Notes under the pieces: model-generated
The model's input: the letters and a program-made list of their open reading frames with translations, nothing else
The model's database searches: none
Told to the model about the DNA's origin: nothing
Source of the DNA: Rhizobium leguminosarum
GTDB lineage: Bacteria; Pseudomonadota; Alphaproteobacteria; Rhizobiales; Rhizobiaceae
NCBI RefSeq assembly: GCF_001679785.1
Contig: NZ_CP016293.1
Span: forward strand, 186,001-250,000
Direction: 5' to 3'
Length of the DNA stretch: 64,000 nt
Translations under genes and position numbers: made by a program
In this document: positions 19,187 through 28,307 of the stretch, piece by piece
Layout of the letters: each line of letters starts with the position of its first letter
Position numbering within the stretch: the first letter of the stretch is position 1

Positions 19187-20229
19187 GCGACGCACGCAGC
19201 GAGGCGAGAAAACGCGCCATCGAACAGCTTCGCCGCGGCAACGCCTGGCGGCTCTATGAGATCGTCCTCTGGATCGCGGCGATCGCTGCCATCTTCGTGC
19301 TGCCTTCGAAGATGCTGCTGCTCACCGAAATCGCCATCACCGCGCTGTTTGCCTTATCCCTCGATCTGGTGCTCGGTTATGCCGGCATCGTTTCGCTCGG
19401 TCATGCCGCCTTCTTCGGCCTCGGCGCCTATGCTGCAGGTCTCTTTGCCAAATATGCCATCGCCGAACCCGTCACCGGCCTCTTTGCTGCAGCCGCGGTC
19501 TCCGGCCTTGCCGGCTTCGGAGCGAGCTTCCTCGTCCTTCGCGGCTCGGATCTCACGCGGCTGATGACGACGCTCGGCATCGCCTTGATGCTCGCCGAAC
19601 TCGCCAACCAGATGGCATGGGTGACGGGCGGCGCCGATGGCCTCAGCGGTGTCACCGTCGGGCCGATCCTCGGCGTTTTCGAGTTCGACCTCTGGGGCCG
19701 CACCGGCTACGTCTACAGCCTCGCTGCACTCTTCGTCCTGACATTTGTCGCCCGGCATCTGATGAATTCCTCCTTCGGCCTGTCGCTGAGGGCGATCAAG
19801 GCCAATCCGATGCGCGCCGCGATGGTCGCCATTCCGGCGAGGAACCGGATCATCGTCATCTATACGATCGCCGCCGCTTATGCCGGCATTGCCGGCGCAC
19901 TGCTGACGCATACGACGAGTTTCGTTTCGCCCGATGTCCTCGCCTTCCATCGCTCGGCGGATGTGCTTCTGGTCCTGGTCATCGGCGGCGTCGGTTATCT
20001 CTATGGCGGCATCATCGGCGCGGTCATCTTCACCATTCTGCGCGACTGGCTCTCTGTCTCCACGCCGCAATACTGGATGTTCTGGATCGGCCTGATCCTG
20101 ATCGCCATCGTGCTCGTTGGCCGCGAGCGCATCGCCCGCTGGCACACATTTCTGCCGGCCTCGCTGCAGGCCGGCATCAAGCGGCTGGCGACATGGCGGC
20201 CTGGCGTGAAGCTGAAAGAAAGCCGATGA
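19183..20229 (+). CDS. Branched-chain amino acid-type ABC transporter permease (LivM family)
   Basis: 348 aa, LivM-type, with an N-terminal cytoplasmic stretch and about nine hydrophobic segments. Landmarks are SLDLVLGYAGIVSLGHAAFFGLGAY (in segments, from residue 60), SLRAIKANPMRAAMVAIP and a VLVIGGVGYLYGGIIGA loop. Overlaps both neighbours by four bases, so the operon is translationally coupled. Confidence 0.88.
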   Translation: MSDARSEARKRAIEQLRRGNAWRLYEIVLWIAAIAAIFVLPSKMLLLTEIAITALFALSLDLVLGYAGIVSLGHAAFFGLGAYAAGLFAKYAIAEPVTGLFAAAAVSGLAGFGASFLVLRGSDLTRLMTTLGIALMLAELANQMAWVTGGADGLSGVTVGPILGVFEFDLWGRTGYVYSLAALFVLTFVARHLMNSSFGLSLRAIKANPMRAAMVAIPARNRIIVIYTIAAAYAGIAGALLTHTTSFVSPDVLAFHRSADVLLVLVIGGVGYLYGGIIGAVIFTILRDWLSVSTPQYWMFWIGLILIAIVLVGRERIARWHTFLPASLQAGIKRLATWRPGVKLKESR

Positions 20230-20975
20230 CCGTCGCGCTTGAAACCCGCAACCTCGTCAAGCGTTTCGGCGGCTTCACTGCCACCAACGATGTCTCGCTG
20301 ACGATCGAAAGCGGCGCGCGCCATGCGCTGATCGGCCCGAACGGCGCCGGCAAGACCACACTGATCAATCTGCTGACCGGGGTATTGAAGCCGACCTCCG
20401 GACAGGTGATCGTCGACGGTGAGGATATCACCGGCCTTTCCTCGCACAGGCGCGTGCGGCGCGGTATCGCGCGCACGTTCCAGATCAACCAGCTCTTTTC
20501 GGGCTTTACGCCGCTGGAATCGGTCCTGCTGGCGATCAATGAGCGGGACGGTTTTGGCCGCTCCGCATGGCGCCCGCTGGCAGCCCATCTGGATGCAACC
20601 GATGAGGCGGTGGACCTGCTGGAGCGTTTCGGCCTTTCCGGCGTCATGGGCGAGAAGACCGGCCGGATTGCCTATGGCAAGCAGCGGCTTCTTGAAATCG
20701 CGCTTGCCTTTGCGAGCCGGCCGCGGGTGCTGCTGCTCGACGAGCCGGCGGCCGGCGTCGCCGAAGAAGAGCGCAGCGAGGTGCTCGCCATCGTCCGCAG
20801 CCTGCCCGCCGAGGTGACGGTGGTGCTGATCGAACATGACATGGATCTCGTCTTTTCCTTTGCCGACCGCATTTCGGTTCTGGTTGCAGGCGCGGTGATG
20901 GTCGAGGGAACGGTCGGCGAGATCGCCGCCGATCCGCGCGTCAAGGCGGTCTATCTCGGGGAGGACGCGACATGA
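20226..20975 (+). CDS. Branched-chain amino acid-type ABC transporter ATP-binding protein (LivG family)
   Basis: 249 aa from the ATG at 20226; a long upstream in-frame reading is the shadow of LivM. Walker A GPNGAGKTT near residue 38, the LivG-type RTFQINQLFSGFTPLESV segment, a degenerate signature GRIAYGKQRLLEIALA and Walker B VLLLDEPAAGV. The signature lacks the usual LSGG, a variation often tolerated in LivG proteins, which keep YGxQR instead. Confidence 0.88.
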   Translation: MTVALETRNLVKRFGGFTATNDVSLTIESGARHALIGPNGAGKTTLINLLTGVLKPTSGQVIVDGEDITGLSSHRRVRRGIARTFQINQLFSGFTPLESVLLAINERDGFGRSAWRPLAAHLDATDEAVDLLERFGLSGVMGEKTGRIAYGKQRLLEIALAFASRPRVLLLDEPAAGVAEEERSEVLAIVRSLPAEVTVVLIEHDMDLVFSFADRISVLVAGAVMVEGTVGEIAADPRVKAVYLGEDAT

Positions 20976-21697
20976 CGGCGCTCTTGCGGATCGACAGGCT
21001 CGTTTCCGGCTATGGTGAGGCCCGGGTTCTCGGCGGTGTGAGTTTCGAGCTCGATGAAGGTCGGTCCCTGTCGCTGCTCGGCCGCAATGGTGCGGGCAAG
21101 ACGACGCTGGTCGATACGATCGTCGGCGTCACCACCCATCATTCCGGGACGATCAGCTTTGCCGGCGCCGATCTGACGCGCATGCGGCCGGAACGACGGG
21201 CCGTCGCCGGCATCGGCTGGGTGCCGCAGGAGCGCAACATCTTCAGGTCGCTCACCGTCGAGGAGAACCTGACGGCGATTGCCCGCCCCGGTCCATGGTC
21301 GGTCGAGCGCGTCTATTCGATGTTCCCGCGGTTGAAGGAGAGGCGCTTCAATCGCGGCAACCAGCTTTCCGGCGGCGAGCAGCAGATGCTGGCGCTCGGA
21401 CGGGCGTTGATGCTCAATCCGCGGCTGCTGCTGCTCGACGAGCCGCTCGAAGGACTGGCGCCGATCATCGTCGACGAATTGCTGGCGGCGCTCCGGAAGA
21501 TCATCGACGGCGAAGGCATGTCGGCGATCATCATCGAGCAGAAGGCGCGCAAGATCCTGCCGCTGACCGATCGCACCGTGGTTCTAGAGCGTGGCCTTGT
21601 CAGCTACGCCGGCGAGAGCGCGATCTTGCTGGCCGACAGCGAAATGTTCGACAGGTATCTGGCACTCGGCGACCATAAGGCCGCCGCTCCCGCATAA
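20972..21697 (+). CDS. Branched-chain amino acid-type ABC transporter ATP-binding protein (LivF family)
   Basis: 241 aa. Walker A GRNGAGKTT near residue 38, the LivF-typical GWVPQERNIFRSLTVEENL near residue 84, signature LSGGEQQMLALGRAL and Walker B LLLLDEPLEGLAP. Last gene of the LIV-type importer; transcription probably ends at the hairpin at 21701. Confidence 0.88.
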   Translation: MTALLRIDRLVSGYGEARVLGGVSFELDEGRSLSLLGRNGAGKTTLVDTIVGVTTHHSGTISFAGADLTRMRPERRAVAGIGWVPQERNIFRSLTVEENLTAIARPGPWSVERVYSMFPRLKERRFNRGNQLSGGEQQMLALGRALMLNPRLLLLDEPLEGLAPIIVDELLAALRKIIDGEGMSAIIIEQKARKILPLTDRTVVLERGLVSYAGESAILLADSEMFDRYLALGDHKAAAPA

Positions 21698-21700
21698 TAT

Positions 21701-21796
21701 CTTAAATCGGAATCGATTTTAGGATAAAATTATGCAGCAATTCAAAGTGTTACAGCATCCTTTGCGCGTATGAAAAGACGCGCGGCGCTGTAGCCC
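21701..21796. repeat. Rhizobial intergenic palindromic repeat, copy 1, with terminator-like hairpin
   Basis: Begins with a TTAAATCG-GAAT-CGATTTTA hairpin that can terminate the LIV operon, then a segment starting ATGCAGCAATTCAAA (21732) and ending in a nested stem (TACAGC...GCTGTA around GCGCGT...ACGCGC). About 36 bases match, in inverse orientation and with a few changes, the copy at 22801-22836. I recognise this element from memory as widespread between rhizobial genes. Confidence 0.7.
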
Positions 21797-21899
21797 GGCC
21801 TGACGAAAACTCTCCGGCACCCCGATGAAAGCCGTATCCGGCCCTTGATAATCAAGGCTCGTCAAGGCAGGAAAGTGGTATCGCGGAGACTTGGTGCAA

Positions 21900-22763
21900 A
21901 TGACGAGATTGCTGGATGCGCAGGGGCTGGAGATTTCGCATGAAGGGCATCGCACCCGCCTGAAATGGCACCGCTTGCGCAAGCGGTTTTCCGACCCGCT
22001 GTTTTCCGCCGAAGTGATGGCGGAGGGCTTTGCGGCGGGCGCCTCAATGGAGCTCGATCTGCGCGTCCGCGCCGACGGCGGTTTCGTCGTGCTGCACGAC
22101 AAGGAACTCGAAGGCGAGACGACAGGACGTGGACCGGTCGCCGAAAAGGGCGTCAGTGACCTCAGCGATATCAGGATGCAAGAGGGCGACCGGCCGCTGA
22201 TCCTCAGCGAGGATCTCGCTGCCATGATGCAATCGACGCATCCAGCCGCATTGCTGCAATTCGACATGAAGGACGACTACGAAGCGATCAGCGCCAGGGG
22301 CGTCGCGCATTTGGCCACGCATTTCCGCGATATCGCCGCCTCGGTGATCGTCAGTGGCGACAGTCTCGACCTCATCGTCGCGGTCAAGGAGAAGCTTCCC
22401 CATCTCCTGCGCGGCATCGATCCGACCAACAAGCTCTACGATATCAGGATGGCCAACGGCTGGAAGGCGGTCGAGACGGAACTGCGCGCTGACCTGCGCG
22501 GCCCGACCGAACCGGACACGATCTATCTGCACTGGCCGCTGATCCTTAATGCCGCCAATGCGGGGCTGGATATGATCGCGCTCTGCCAGGACGAAGGCAA
22601 ACATGTCGATGCCTGGACCTTCACCCTGAAGGATCCGGAGGCCGGTTTCAGCGAAGAGGAATGGCGAGGCTTTTCGGCGCTGATGGCCCTGAAACCGGAT
22701 CAGATCACCACCGACGAGGCGCCAGCGACAGAACGCGCCTGGCGCCGGCGGATGACGGCTTAA
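21900..22763 (+). CDS. Glycerophosphodiester phosphodiesterase family protein
   Basis: 287 aa from the ATG at 21900; a TTG nine bases earlier is possible. The GDPD active-site pattern is present though divergent: HR in KWHRLRKR near residue 24, E-x-D in SMELDLRVRADG near residue 51, the catalytic HD in VVLHDKEL near residue 65, and DMK in place of the usual EIK near 122. It hydrolyses glycerophosphodiesters to glycerol 3-phosphate and an alcohol, or related phosphodiesters. No signal peptide, so cytoplasmic. It stands alone between inverted copies of a repeat, 4 kb from a second GDPD in an ABC operon. Confidence 0.8.
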   Translation: MTRLLDAQGLEISHEGHRTRLKWHRLRKRFSDPLFSAEVMAEGFAAGASMELDLRVRADGGFVVLHDKELEGETTGRGPVAEKGVSDLSDIRMQEGDRPLILSEDLAAMMQSTHPAALLQFDMKDDYEAISARGVAHLATHFRDIAASVIVSGDSLDLIVAVKEKLPHLLRGIDPTNKLYDIRMANGWKAVETELRADLRGPTEPDTIYLHWPLILNAANAGLDMIALCQDEGKHVDAWTFTLKDPEAGFSEEEWRGFSALMALKPDQITTDEAPATERAWRRRMTA

Positions 22764-22783
22764 CCGGCGGGTTTTGCGGCGCC

Positions 22784-22836
22784 GCGCGTCTCTTCGAGAC
22801 GCGCAAAGGACGCCGCAGCATTTTGAATTGCTGCAT
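22784..22836. repeat. Rhizobial intergenic palindromic repeat, copy 2 (inverted relative to copy 1)
   Basis: A GCGCGTCTC-TTC-GAGACGCGC hairpin (22784-22804) is followed by AAAGGACGCCGCAGCA and a GCAGCA...TGCTGC stem. It is the inverse of 21732-21769. The hairpin lies directly after the phosphodiesterase stop and may act as its terminator. Confidence 0.7.
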
Positions 22837-22921
22837 CATGCCGAAGGTGTGGGAGATTTTCGATAGCGTATTTCCGGGCTTGTCGCCTGCTTTTTGCAAT
22901 TTGCATCATTTTAAACTTCTG

Positions 22922-24601
22922 ATGCTATCCATAGCCAGCAGACAAATGTTGGTGTCCGATATGCAAGTTGTTGATGCCGAAACAAATACTCGACAAGCAA
23001 ATTCCAGCTTACAGGAAGCGTGGCATCTTGGATGTACAGGCCGTTCGGTCGAGGCACTCACACTGGCCGGCGAAATTCTTGTTAATGCTAAGGCGCGGGG
23101 CGACGACCGGCTCGCCGCGCAATGCGACACCGATATTGCCTGGTACTGTTTTCAAATCGGCAAGGCCGAACTTGGGCTGACGCATGTCCGGCGGGCGATA
23201 GACTTCTGGAAATTGCACGGGGAGCGTAAAGAGGAAGCCTTTGCCCGGGCCTATTTCGGATGGTTGCTCTTGGAACTGGGCTTGCCGGAGGAAGCGATCG
23301 AACAAGCGACCCGCGCGTTGGATCTGGCCGACAAGGCCGCGGACCCGAAAGCGCAAAGCCTGGCCACCAACGTCATAGGAATTATCTTCTGGTGCAACAA
23401 ACAGCCCGACCGGGCCATCTTGATGAGCGAGAGATCTGTCGAACTCGCCAGATCGATTGGCAATAAGAACTATGAATGCTGGTGGCTCATCAATCTCGGC
23501 GGCGCTCATTCGGAAGGCGGATATATCGCGCGGGCGCTTGGCCAGCCGGAGGAAGAACACCAGATGCTGGTCAGAGCGCTGGAACTGACCGAACAGGCGC
23601 TCGACATCGCAATCGAGATCGGCGACAGCTGGGCCGCTCGCCTCTGTCTCGGCAACCAAGCCGAGTTCTACAGCCACTTGGGCGAGCATGAGAAGGCGCT
23701 CCAGTGCATGGCCCGCTATCTGCTGTTTCAAGAGAACAGCTATGTCAGGGACAGGCAGCAATATCTCTACACTTTGGGCCAGATCTACAACAATTCCGGA
23801 AAATTCACCGAAGCCCTGTCGCCGCTGCTCGAGGCGGTGGAGCTGATCGACGCCGGCGGCAGTTTCGATTCCTATGTCCAGATCTATCTTTACCTGTCGC
23901 AGGCCTATGAGGGGCTGGGGCAGTTCGATCCGGCACTGGAGGCACATAAGAAATACCACCAAGCCTATCTGCGCAATAGTGCCGAGAGTACGCAGCGACG
24001 CGCACGTCTCGCTGAAATCTACTATGAAACCAAACGGTTCAAGGAAGTTGCCGAAACGGAGTCGAAGCGCGCAGAAACGCTGGAGGCCTCCTATCAGAAA
24101 CTGCAGGAGCAAACCGATATCCTTGCCAATGCCGTCTATCTGGACGCACTGACCGGGCTCTATAACCGAAAATATCTCGACAGCCGCTTTAAGGAACTGA
24201 CGTCTGAGAAGCGTCCATATTCCATCGCGATGCTGGATGTCGATCACTTCAAATCGATCAACGACGACTTCTCTCACATGATCGGTGACCGGGTCCTGAG
24301 TGCCATTGGAACCATACTGCGCAGCCAGCTGCGCATTACCGATCAGGCAATTCGGTTTGGCGGCGAGGAATTCGTCGTCCTGTTCGCCGGCGCTCCCCGA
24401 GGGGCCGCAGATCTCTGCGAGAGGCTGCGTTCAGCCATTGAACGATGGGATTGGTCTGAGATCTGCAACGGGCTGCACGTCACGATCAGCATAGGTGTCG
24501 CCGGTACCCTGTCTGCCAAGTCTCCGAACGAGATTCTGGCGATCGCCGATCAGAATCTCTATGCGGCGAAAAAGACCGGTCGCAATCGCGTGGTTGCGTA
24601 A
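22922..24601 (+). CDS. TPR-repeat diguanylate cyclase (GGDEF)
   Basis: 559 aa if started at 22922; ATGs at 22946 and 22961 are also in frame and no strong ribosome site decides. The first about 380 residues are tandem TPR-like helical hairpins (AWYCFQIGKAELGLTHVRRA, LGEHEKALQCMARYLLF, LGQIYNNSGKFTEALSPLLE), then a short coiled linker and a C-terminal GGDEF domain with LDVDHFKSINDDFSHMIGD and an intact GGEEF active site (about residues 480-484). It should make cyclic di-GMP from two GTP. No transmembrane helix is visible, so it is a cytoplasmic enzyme probably controlled by protein partners of the TPR scaffold. Monocistronic. Confidence 0.85.
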   Translation: MLSIASRQMLVSDMQVVDAETNTRQANSSLQEAWHLGCTGRSVEALTLAGEILVNAKARGDDRLAAQCDTDIAWYCFQIGKAELGLTHVRRAIDFWKLHGERKEEAFARAYFGWLLLELGLPEEAIEQATRALDLADKAADPKAQSLATNVIGIIFWCNKQPDRAILMSERSVELARSIGNKNYECWWLINLGGAHSEGGYIARALGQPEEEHQMLVRALELTEQALDIAIEIGDSWAARLCLGNQAEFYSHLGEHEKALQCMARYLLFQENSYVRDRQQYLYTLGQIYNNSGKFTEALSPLLEAVELIDAGGSFDSYVQIYLYLSQAYEGLGQFDPALEAHKKYHQAYLRNSAESTQRRARLAEIYYETKRFKEVAETESKRAETLEASYQKLQEQTDILANAVYLDALTGLYNRKYLDSRFKELTSEKRPYSIAMLDVDHFKSINDDFSHMIGDRVLSAIGTILRSQLRITDQAIRFGGEEFVVLFAGAPRGAADLCERLRSAIERWDWSEICNGLHVTISIGVAGTLSAKSPNEILAIADQNLYAAKKTGRNRVVA

Positions 24602-24675
24602 CGGGCGTTCCGTAACTTTCGGGCAAGTTCGCAGTCTCAGAAGTCGGGCGGATCCCGTCTCCGGGAGTGGTCTAT

Positions 24676-25485
24676 CTATAGCCCCTCAATGTCGAGGATG
24701 AAGGCGAATTCGCCGGCAAGCCCCGGCGAATGGGCGATGACGGGTCCGCCCTGCGCAAGCAGCCTGTCAACCGGCGGCATCGCCACCATCGCGCCCGCCT
24801 CTTCGGCGATCAGCGCGCCGGCGAGCATGTCCCAGGCATTGAGGTGGCGTTCGTAGTAGAGATCGGCGGCACCCTCGGCGACGCGAACGAGGTCGATGGC
24901 GGCCGCGCCCATGCGGCGATAGTCCATGCCGCGTTCATGAAGCCGCTTGGAGAGCGCGAGATGGTCGTCGAAGCTCGTCTTGCGGGAATGGCCGAGAATG
25001 ACAAGCGCATTGGCCGGATCGGCGGTCGCAGCCGCATGCACCGGAAACCCGTCCTTGAAGGCGCCGCCGCCGCGGACGGCGTGAAAGACCTTGTCTTCGG
25101 CCGCGTCGTAAACCACGCCGATCTCAACCTTGCCGTCGGCGACGAAGGCGATCGAGATGCCCCAATGCCGGAAGCCTCTGATATAGTTGGTCGTGCCGTC
25201 GATCGGATCGACGACCCAGGTGCCGGCCTTGCCCGATCGCCCGCCGCTTTCCTCGCCCATGAACATATCGTCCGGAAAGCGCGAGAGCAGGCCGTCGCGG
25301 ATCGCCTGCTCGGCCCTTCTGTCGGCGATGGTGACGAAATCCTGCAATCCCTTGTTCTCGACGGCAAGCGAGCCGGGGGCAGAGTCGCGCCGAAACCGGG
25401 CCGTTTCCCGCCCGACCTCGAGGGCAACGGTGATCGCGGCCCCCGCCCGTGCGCGGATGGCGGCGGCATCGAGTGCGGAATTCAT
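24676..25485 (-). CDS. Inositol monophosphatase family protein
   Basis: 269 aa, normal length. Metal-binding motifs of the Mg-dependent, lithium-sensitive phosphatase family are intact: GEESGG near residue 78, DPIDGTTN near residue 97 and WDMLAGALIAEEAGA near residue 219. It removes phosphate from inositol 1-phosphate or similar sugar and nucleoside monophosphates. Its ATG overlaps the LacI stop by one base, and it is the last gene of an operon with an ABC importer and a glycerophosphodiesterase, which suggests a role in breaking down an imported phosphodiester. Confidence 0.87.
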   Translation of the reverse strand: MNSALDAAAIRARAGAAITVALEVGRETARFRRDSAPGSLAVENKGLQDFVTIADRRAEQAIRDGLLSRFPDDMFMGEESGGRSGKAGTWVVDPIDGTTNYIRGFRHWGISIAFVADGKVEIGVVYDAAEDKVFHAVRGGGAFKDGFPVHAAATADPANALVILGHSRKTSFDDHLALSKRLHERGMDYRRMGAAAIDLVRVAEGAADLYYERHLNAWDMLAGALIAEEAGAMVAMPPVDRLLAQGGPVIAHSPGLAGEFAFILDIEGL

Positions 25486-26489
25486 CAGGCGGTCCTTCTT
25501 CTGATCAGTGTCACCGGCGTGAATTCCACACGCGCCGTCAGGTCCGGCTCGACGATGCGGCTCATCAGCAGGTCGACCGTCTTTTCAGCCTGAAGGTCGC
25601 AGGGTTGACGGATGGTCGTGAGATCGTAAGCGGTCCAGCTCGCCTGGGGAATGTCGTCATGGCCGATGATGAAGAGCGGCGGCGCATCATCGCGGCCGCG
25701 GCCCTGCATGACGCGGTCGATGACGCCGCAGGCCATGTAGTCGTTGGCGCAAAACACTCCGTCTATGCCGGATGCGGAAAGTTCGGCGGCCGCATCATAG
25801 CCGCTTCGGTAGTCGTTTATTTTGAGATGCAGAAATTCCGGCTCGACGCCGAGCTGCTTGCAGCGTGCCACGAACGCCTCGCTGCGCCGCCGCGCCGTGT
25901 AAGATATGGTGGGTGCGGCCATGACGGCGGGCTTTCGCACGCCGCTGTCGATCAGGTGGCTGGCGGCGAGATGGCCGGCCATGCGGTCGTCGGAAATGAT
26001 GCGGTCGACGAAGGGAATGTCGTTGCCCTTGTTGATCAGCACGATCGGCACGCCCTCGGCCGCGCATTGCTCGCAGATCCCGGTCGGCGGCGCGTCCGAT
26101 GTGACGATGACGCCTGAAACGGCGTAATGCAGCAATTGGCCGATGACTGTCGAGGTATCCGCTTCCGGCGAGGTCGGGAGCAGGATGGGGCGGAAATTGC
26201 GGGCGAGCAGCACTCTTGCCAGATTCTCGATCTGCAGCGTGCGGAACGGATTGTCGAGGCCGGCGGCGACGAGGCCGACAAGATCGGAGCGTTTGTTGGT
26301 GAGGCTCCGGGCAAGATAATTCACCCGATAGCCGAGTTCCTTGGCGGCCTGATAGACCTTCTCGCGCGTTTTCGGCGAGACACTGGCATCCGGCGTGAAG
26401 GCGCGCGACACGGCGGCGCGCGAGACGCCGGCCACACGCGCCACGTCGAAGGAGGTTACTTTGCGCGGTCCCTTATCCTTGTCTGCCAA
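25485..26489 (-). CDS. LacI family transcriptional regulator
   Basis: 334 aa. N-terminal LacI helix-turn-helix (VTSFDVARVAGVSRAAVSRA from residue 11) with hinge helix RVNYLARSLT, then a periplasmic-binding-protein-like effector domain. It lies inside the importer operon rather than beside it, overlapping the phosphodiesterase gene by 17 bases and the phosphatase by one. It therefore probably regulates its own operon; a candidate operator TTGAGCACGTGTGCAA is found at the operon promoter (32109-32124). Confidence 0.87.
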   Translation of the reverse strand: MADKDKGPRKVTSFDVARVAGVSRAAVSRAFTPDASVSPKTREKVYQAAKELGYRVNYLARSLTNKRSDLVGLVAAGLDNPFRTLQIENLARVLLARNFRPILLPTSPEADTSTVIGQLLHYAVSGVIVTSDAPPTGICEQCAAEGVPIVLINKGNDIPFVDRIISDDRMAGHLAASHLIDSGVRKPAVMAAPTISYTARRRSEAFVARCKQLGVEPEFLHLKINDYRSGYDAAAELSASGIDGVFCANDYMACGVIDRVMQGRGRDDAPPLFIIGHDDIPQASWTAYDLTTIRQPCDLQAEKTVDLLMSRIVEPDLTARVEFTPVTLIRRRTA

Positions 26490-27252
26490 CTGCTTTTTCC
26501 TTGACCGCCGATGGCCGCATCAGATCGGGCAGATCCGTGCAAATGCCGAGAACCGGAAGCTTCATGAGGTCATCGAGAACAGCCGGCCGTTCCTCGTGCC
26601 AGAGCACGATCTCGCGGCCCGCATCGAAGGCGCGGCGCATCAGCGCGTCGGTCACCAGATCCTGCGGACGTTCGCCTGCCCTCTCCCAGCAGAGATGCAG
26701 GATATCGGCGCCGGCCTCGTCGCCGAGCGCATGCGGATCGTGGCCGACCCGGATCAACACCGAAAGCGGAAAATCGCAGGCCGCATCGCGGAGTTCGCGC
26801 ACCTGCGCCGTATCGAAGGAGCCGAGACAGGCGAAACGCTGGTTCATCTCGGCAAGATGCCGCCAGCAGCGCATGCCGGTCCCAGGCGCCTTCAGCTCGA
26901 CATAGAGGCCGGTTCCGGTCTCGCGGCCGAGTTCGGCGACTTCGGAAAAACTCGGAATGTCGACACCCTCGAGTGCGCCGAGTTCCGCCGCCGTCATTTC
27001 GGAAATGCGACGGTCAATGCCGAAGACGCGCTCGAGATGGTCGTCATGCGAGACGACGACCACGCCATCCTTGGTCAGCTGCGTGTCGAGCTCCCACATT
27101 TCCGCGCCGAGTTCGGCGGCTCGGCGGAAAGCAGTGATCGTGTTCTCGCGTTCATGGCCGCTGGCGCCGCGATGGCCGATGCAAAAGGGAAGCCGGCCCT
27201 TGCCTGACGGCCAGCCGTAATGCTCGAAAAATGCCGAGAAATCGCGGGTCAT
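26473..27252 (-). CDS. Glycerophosphodiester phosphodiesterase (UgpQ-like)
   Basis: 259 aa with a canonical GDPD active site: HRGASGHERENTITAFRRA near residue 24, ELDTQLTKDGVVVVSHDDHLERV (E, D and the second catalytic His) near residue 55, and a VELK segment. It cleaves glycerophosphodiesters to glycerol 3-phosphate plus the head-group alcohol. No signal peptide, so it acts after import. Its start overlaps the ATPase stop (TGATG), as in ugp operons where ugpQ follows ugpC. The phosphatase two genes on raises the possibility that the head group is inositol. Confidence 0.88.
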   Translation of the reverse strand: MTRDFSAFFEHYGWPSGKGRLPFCIGHRGASGHERENTITAFRRAAELGAEMWELDTQLTKDGVVVVSHDDHLERVFGIDRRISEMTAAELGALEGVDIPSFSEVAELGRETGTGLYVELKAPGTGMRCWRHLAEMNQRFACLGSFDTAQVRELRDAACDFPLSVLIRVGHDPHALGDEAGADILHLCWERAGERPQDLVTDALMRRAFDAGREIVLWHEERPAVLDDLMKLPVLGICTDLPDLMRPSAVKEKAVGRQG

Positions 27253-28307
27253 CAGAGCCTCCTGCCATTTTCGTCGAAGATGAACACGCCGCGGCTGTCG
27301 ATCGCCCAGCGGACGTCGTCGCCCACATGGATATCGCTGCGCACCGGCTGGATCGAGCGCAGCAGCGGTCCGCCGGCGAGAGCCACGTCGTAGAGGTTCT
27401 CGCGACCCTGTGTTTCGGCAAAGGTGACCTTGCCCGGCACGGCGATGTCGCCTGCCGGCGTAAAATGCTCCGGCCGGACGCCGAGCATCAGCTTCGTGCC
27501 CTCGGCGGCGCCGACAGAATCCGGCAGCGGCACGCGGATCTCGCTTTGCGGGATGATGAAGGCGCCCTTGTCCACGACGCCGCGCAGGAAGGTGATCGGC
27601 GGATTGCCGAGAAAGCCGGCGACGAAGGCGGTCTTCGGATCATTGTACATTTCGGCCGGCGTGGCGATCTGGACGATCTCGCCTTCCTTCATGATGGCGA
27701 TGCGGTCGCACATGCTCATCGCCTCCACCTGGTCATGGGTGACGAGGATCGCGGTGATGCCGGTCTCGCGTTGCAGGCGGCGGATTTCCGATCGCATTTC
27801 GAGGCGCAGCTTGGCGTCGAGGTTGGCGAGCGGCTCGTCGAGCAACAGCACATCCGGCTTGCGGATCAGCGCGCGTGCCAAGGCCACGCGCTGCTGCTGG
27901 CCGCCGGAAAGCTCGGCCGGCCTGCGGCCCATCAGGTTGCCGATCTGAACGAGGGCCGCGATGCGGTCGACTTCCTTGCGGATCTCGGCAACAGGCATGC
28001 CCTTCACCTTCAGCGGAAACCCTATGTTCTCGGTAACCGTCATGTGCGGATAGAGCGCATAGGACTGGAAAACGACGCCGACATTGCGGGCCTGGCTCGG
28101 CAGGTCCGTGACGTCGCGATCGCCGAAGAGGATGCGTCCGCCGGTCGGCCGGTGGATACCGCAGACCGCAAACAACGTCGTCGACTTGCCGCAGCCGGAA
28201 GGACCGAGCAGCGCCAGCATCTCGCCGTTGCGGACTTCGAGCCGCATGTTCTCGATGACCTTGGTGGAGCCGAAGCTCTTCGAAAAATTGTCGAGGAGGA
28301 TGCGCAT
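27252..28307 (-). CDS. UgpC/MalK-type ABC transporter ATP-binding protein
   Basis: 351 aa. N-terminal ATPase domain with Walker [10 protein letters not shown] near residue 35, signature LSGGQQQRVALARAL and Walker B VLLLDEPLANLDAKLR, then the C-terminal TOBE/MalK regulatory domain (VRPEHFTPAG). One-base overlaps with both neighbours show tight coupling. It powers the importer formed with the permeases at 28307 and 29152. Confidence 0.9.
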   Translation of the reverse strand: MRILLDNFSKSFGSTKVIENMRLEVRNGEMLALLGPSGCGKSTTLFAVCGIHRPTGGRILFGDRDVTDLPSQARNVGVVFQSYALYPHMTVTENIGFPLKVKGMPVAEIRKEVDRIAALVQIGNLMGRRPAELSGGQQQRVALARALIRKPDVLLLDEPLANLDAKLRLEMRSEIRRLQRETGITAILVTHDQVEAMSMCDRIAIMKEGEIVQIATPAEMYNDPKTAFVAGFLGNPPITFLRGVVDKGAFIIPQSEIRVPLPDSVGAAEGTKLMLGVRPEHFTPAGDIAVPGKVTFAETQGRENLYDVALAGGPLLRSIQPVRSDIHVGDDVRWAIDSRGVFIFDENGRRL

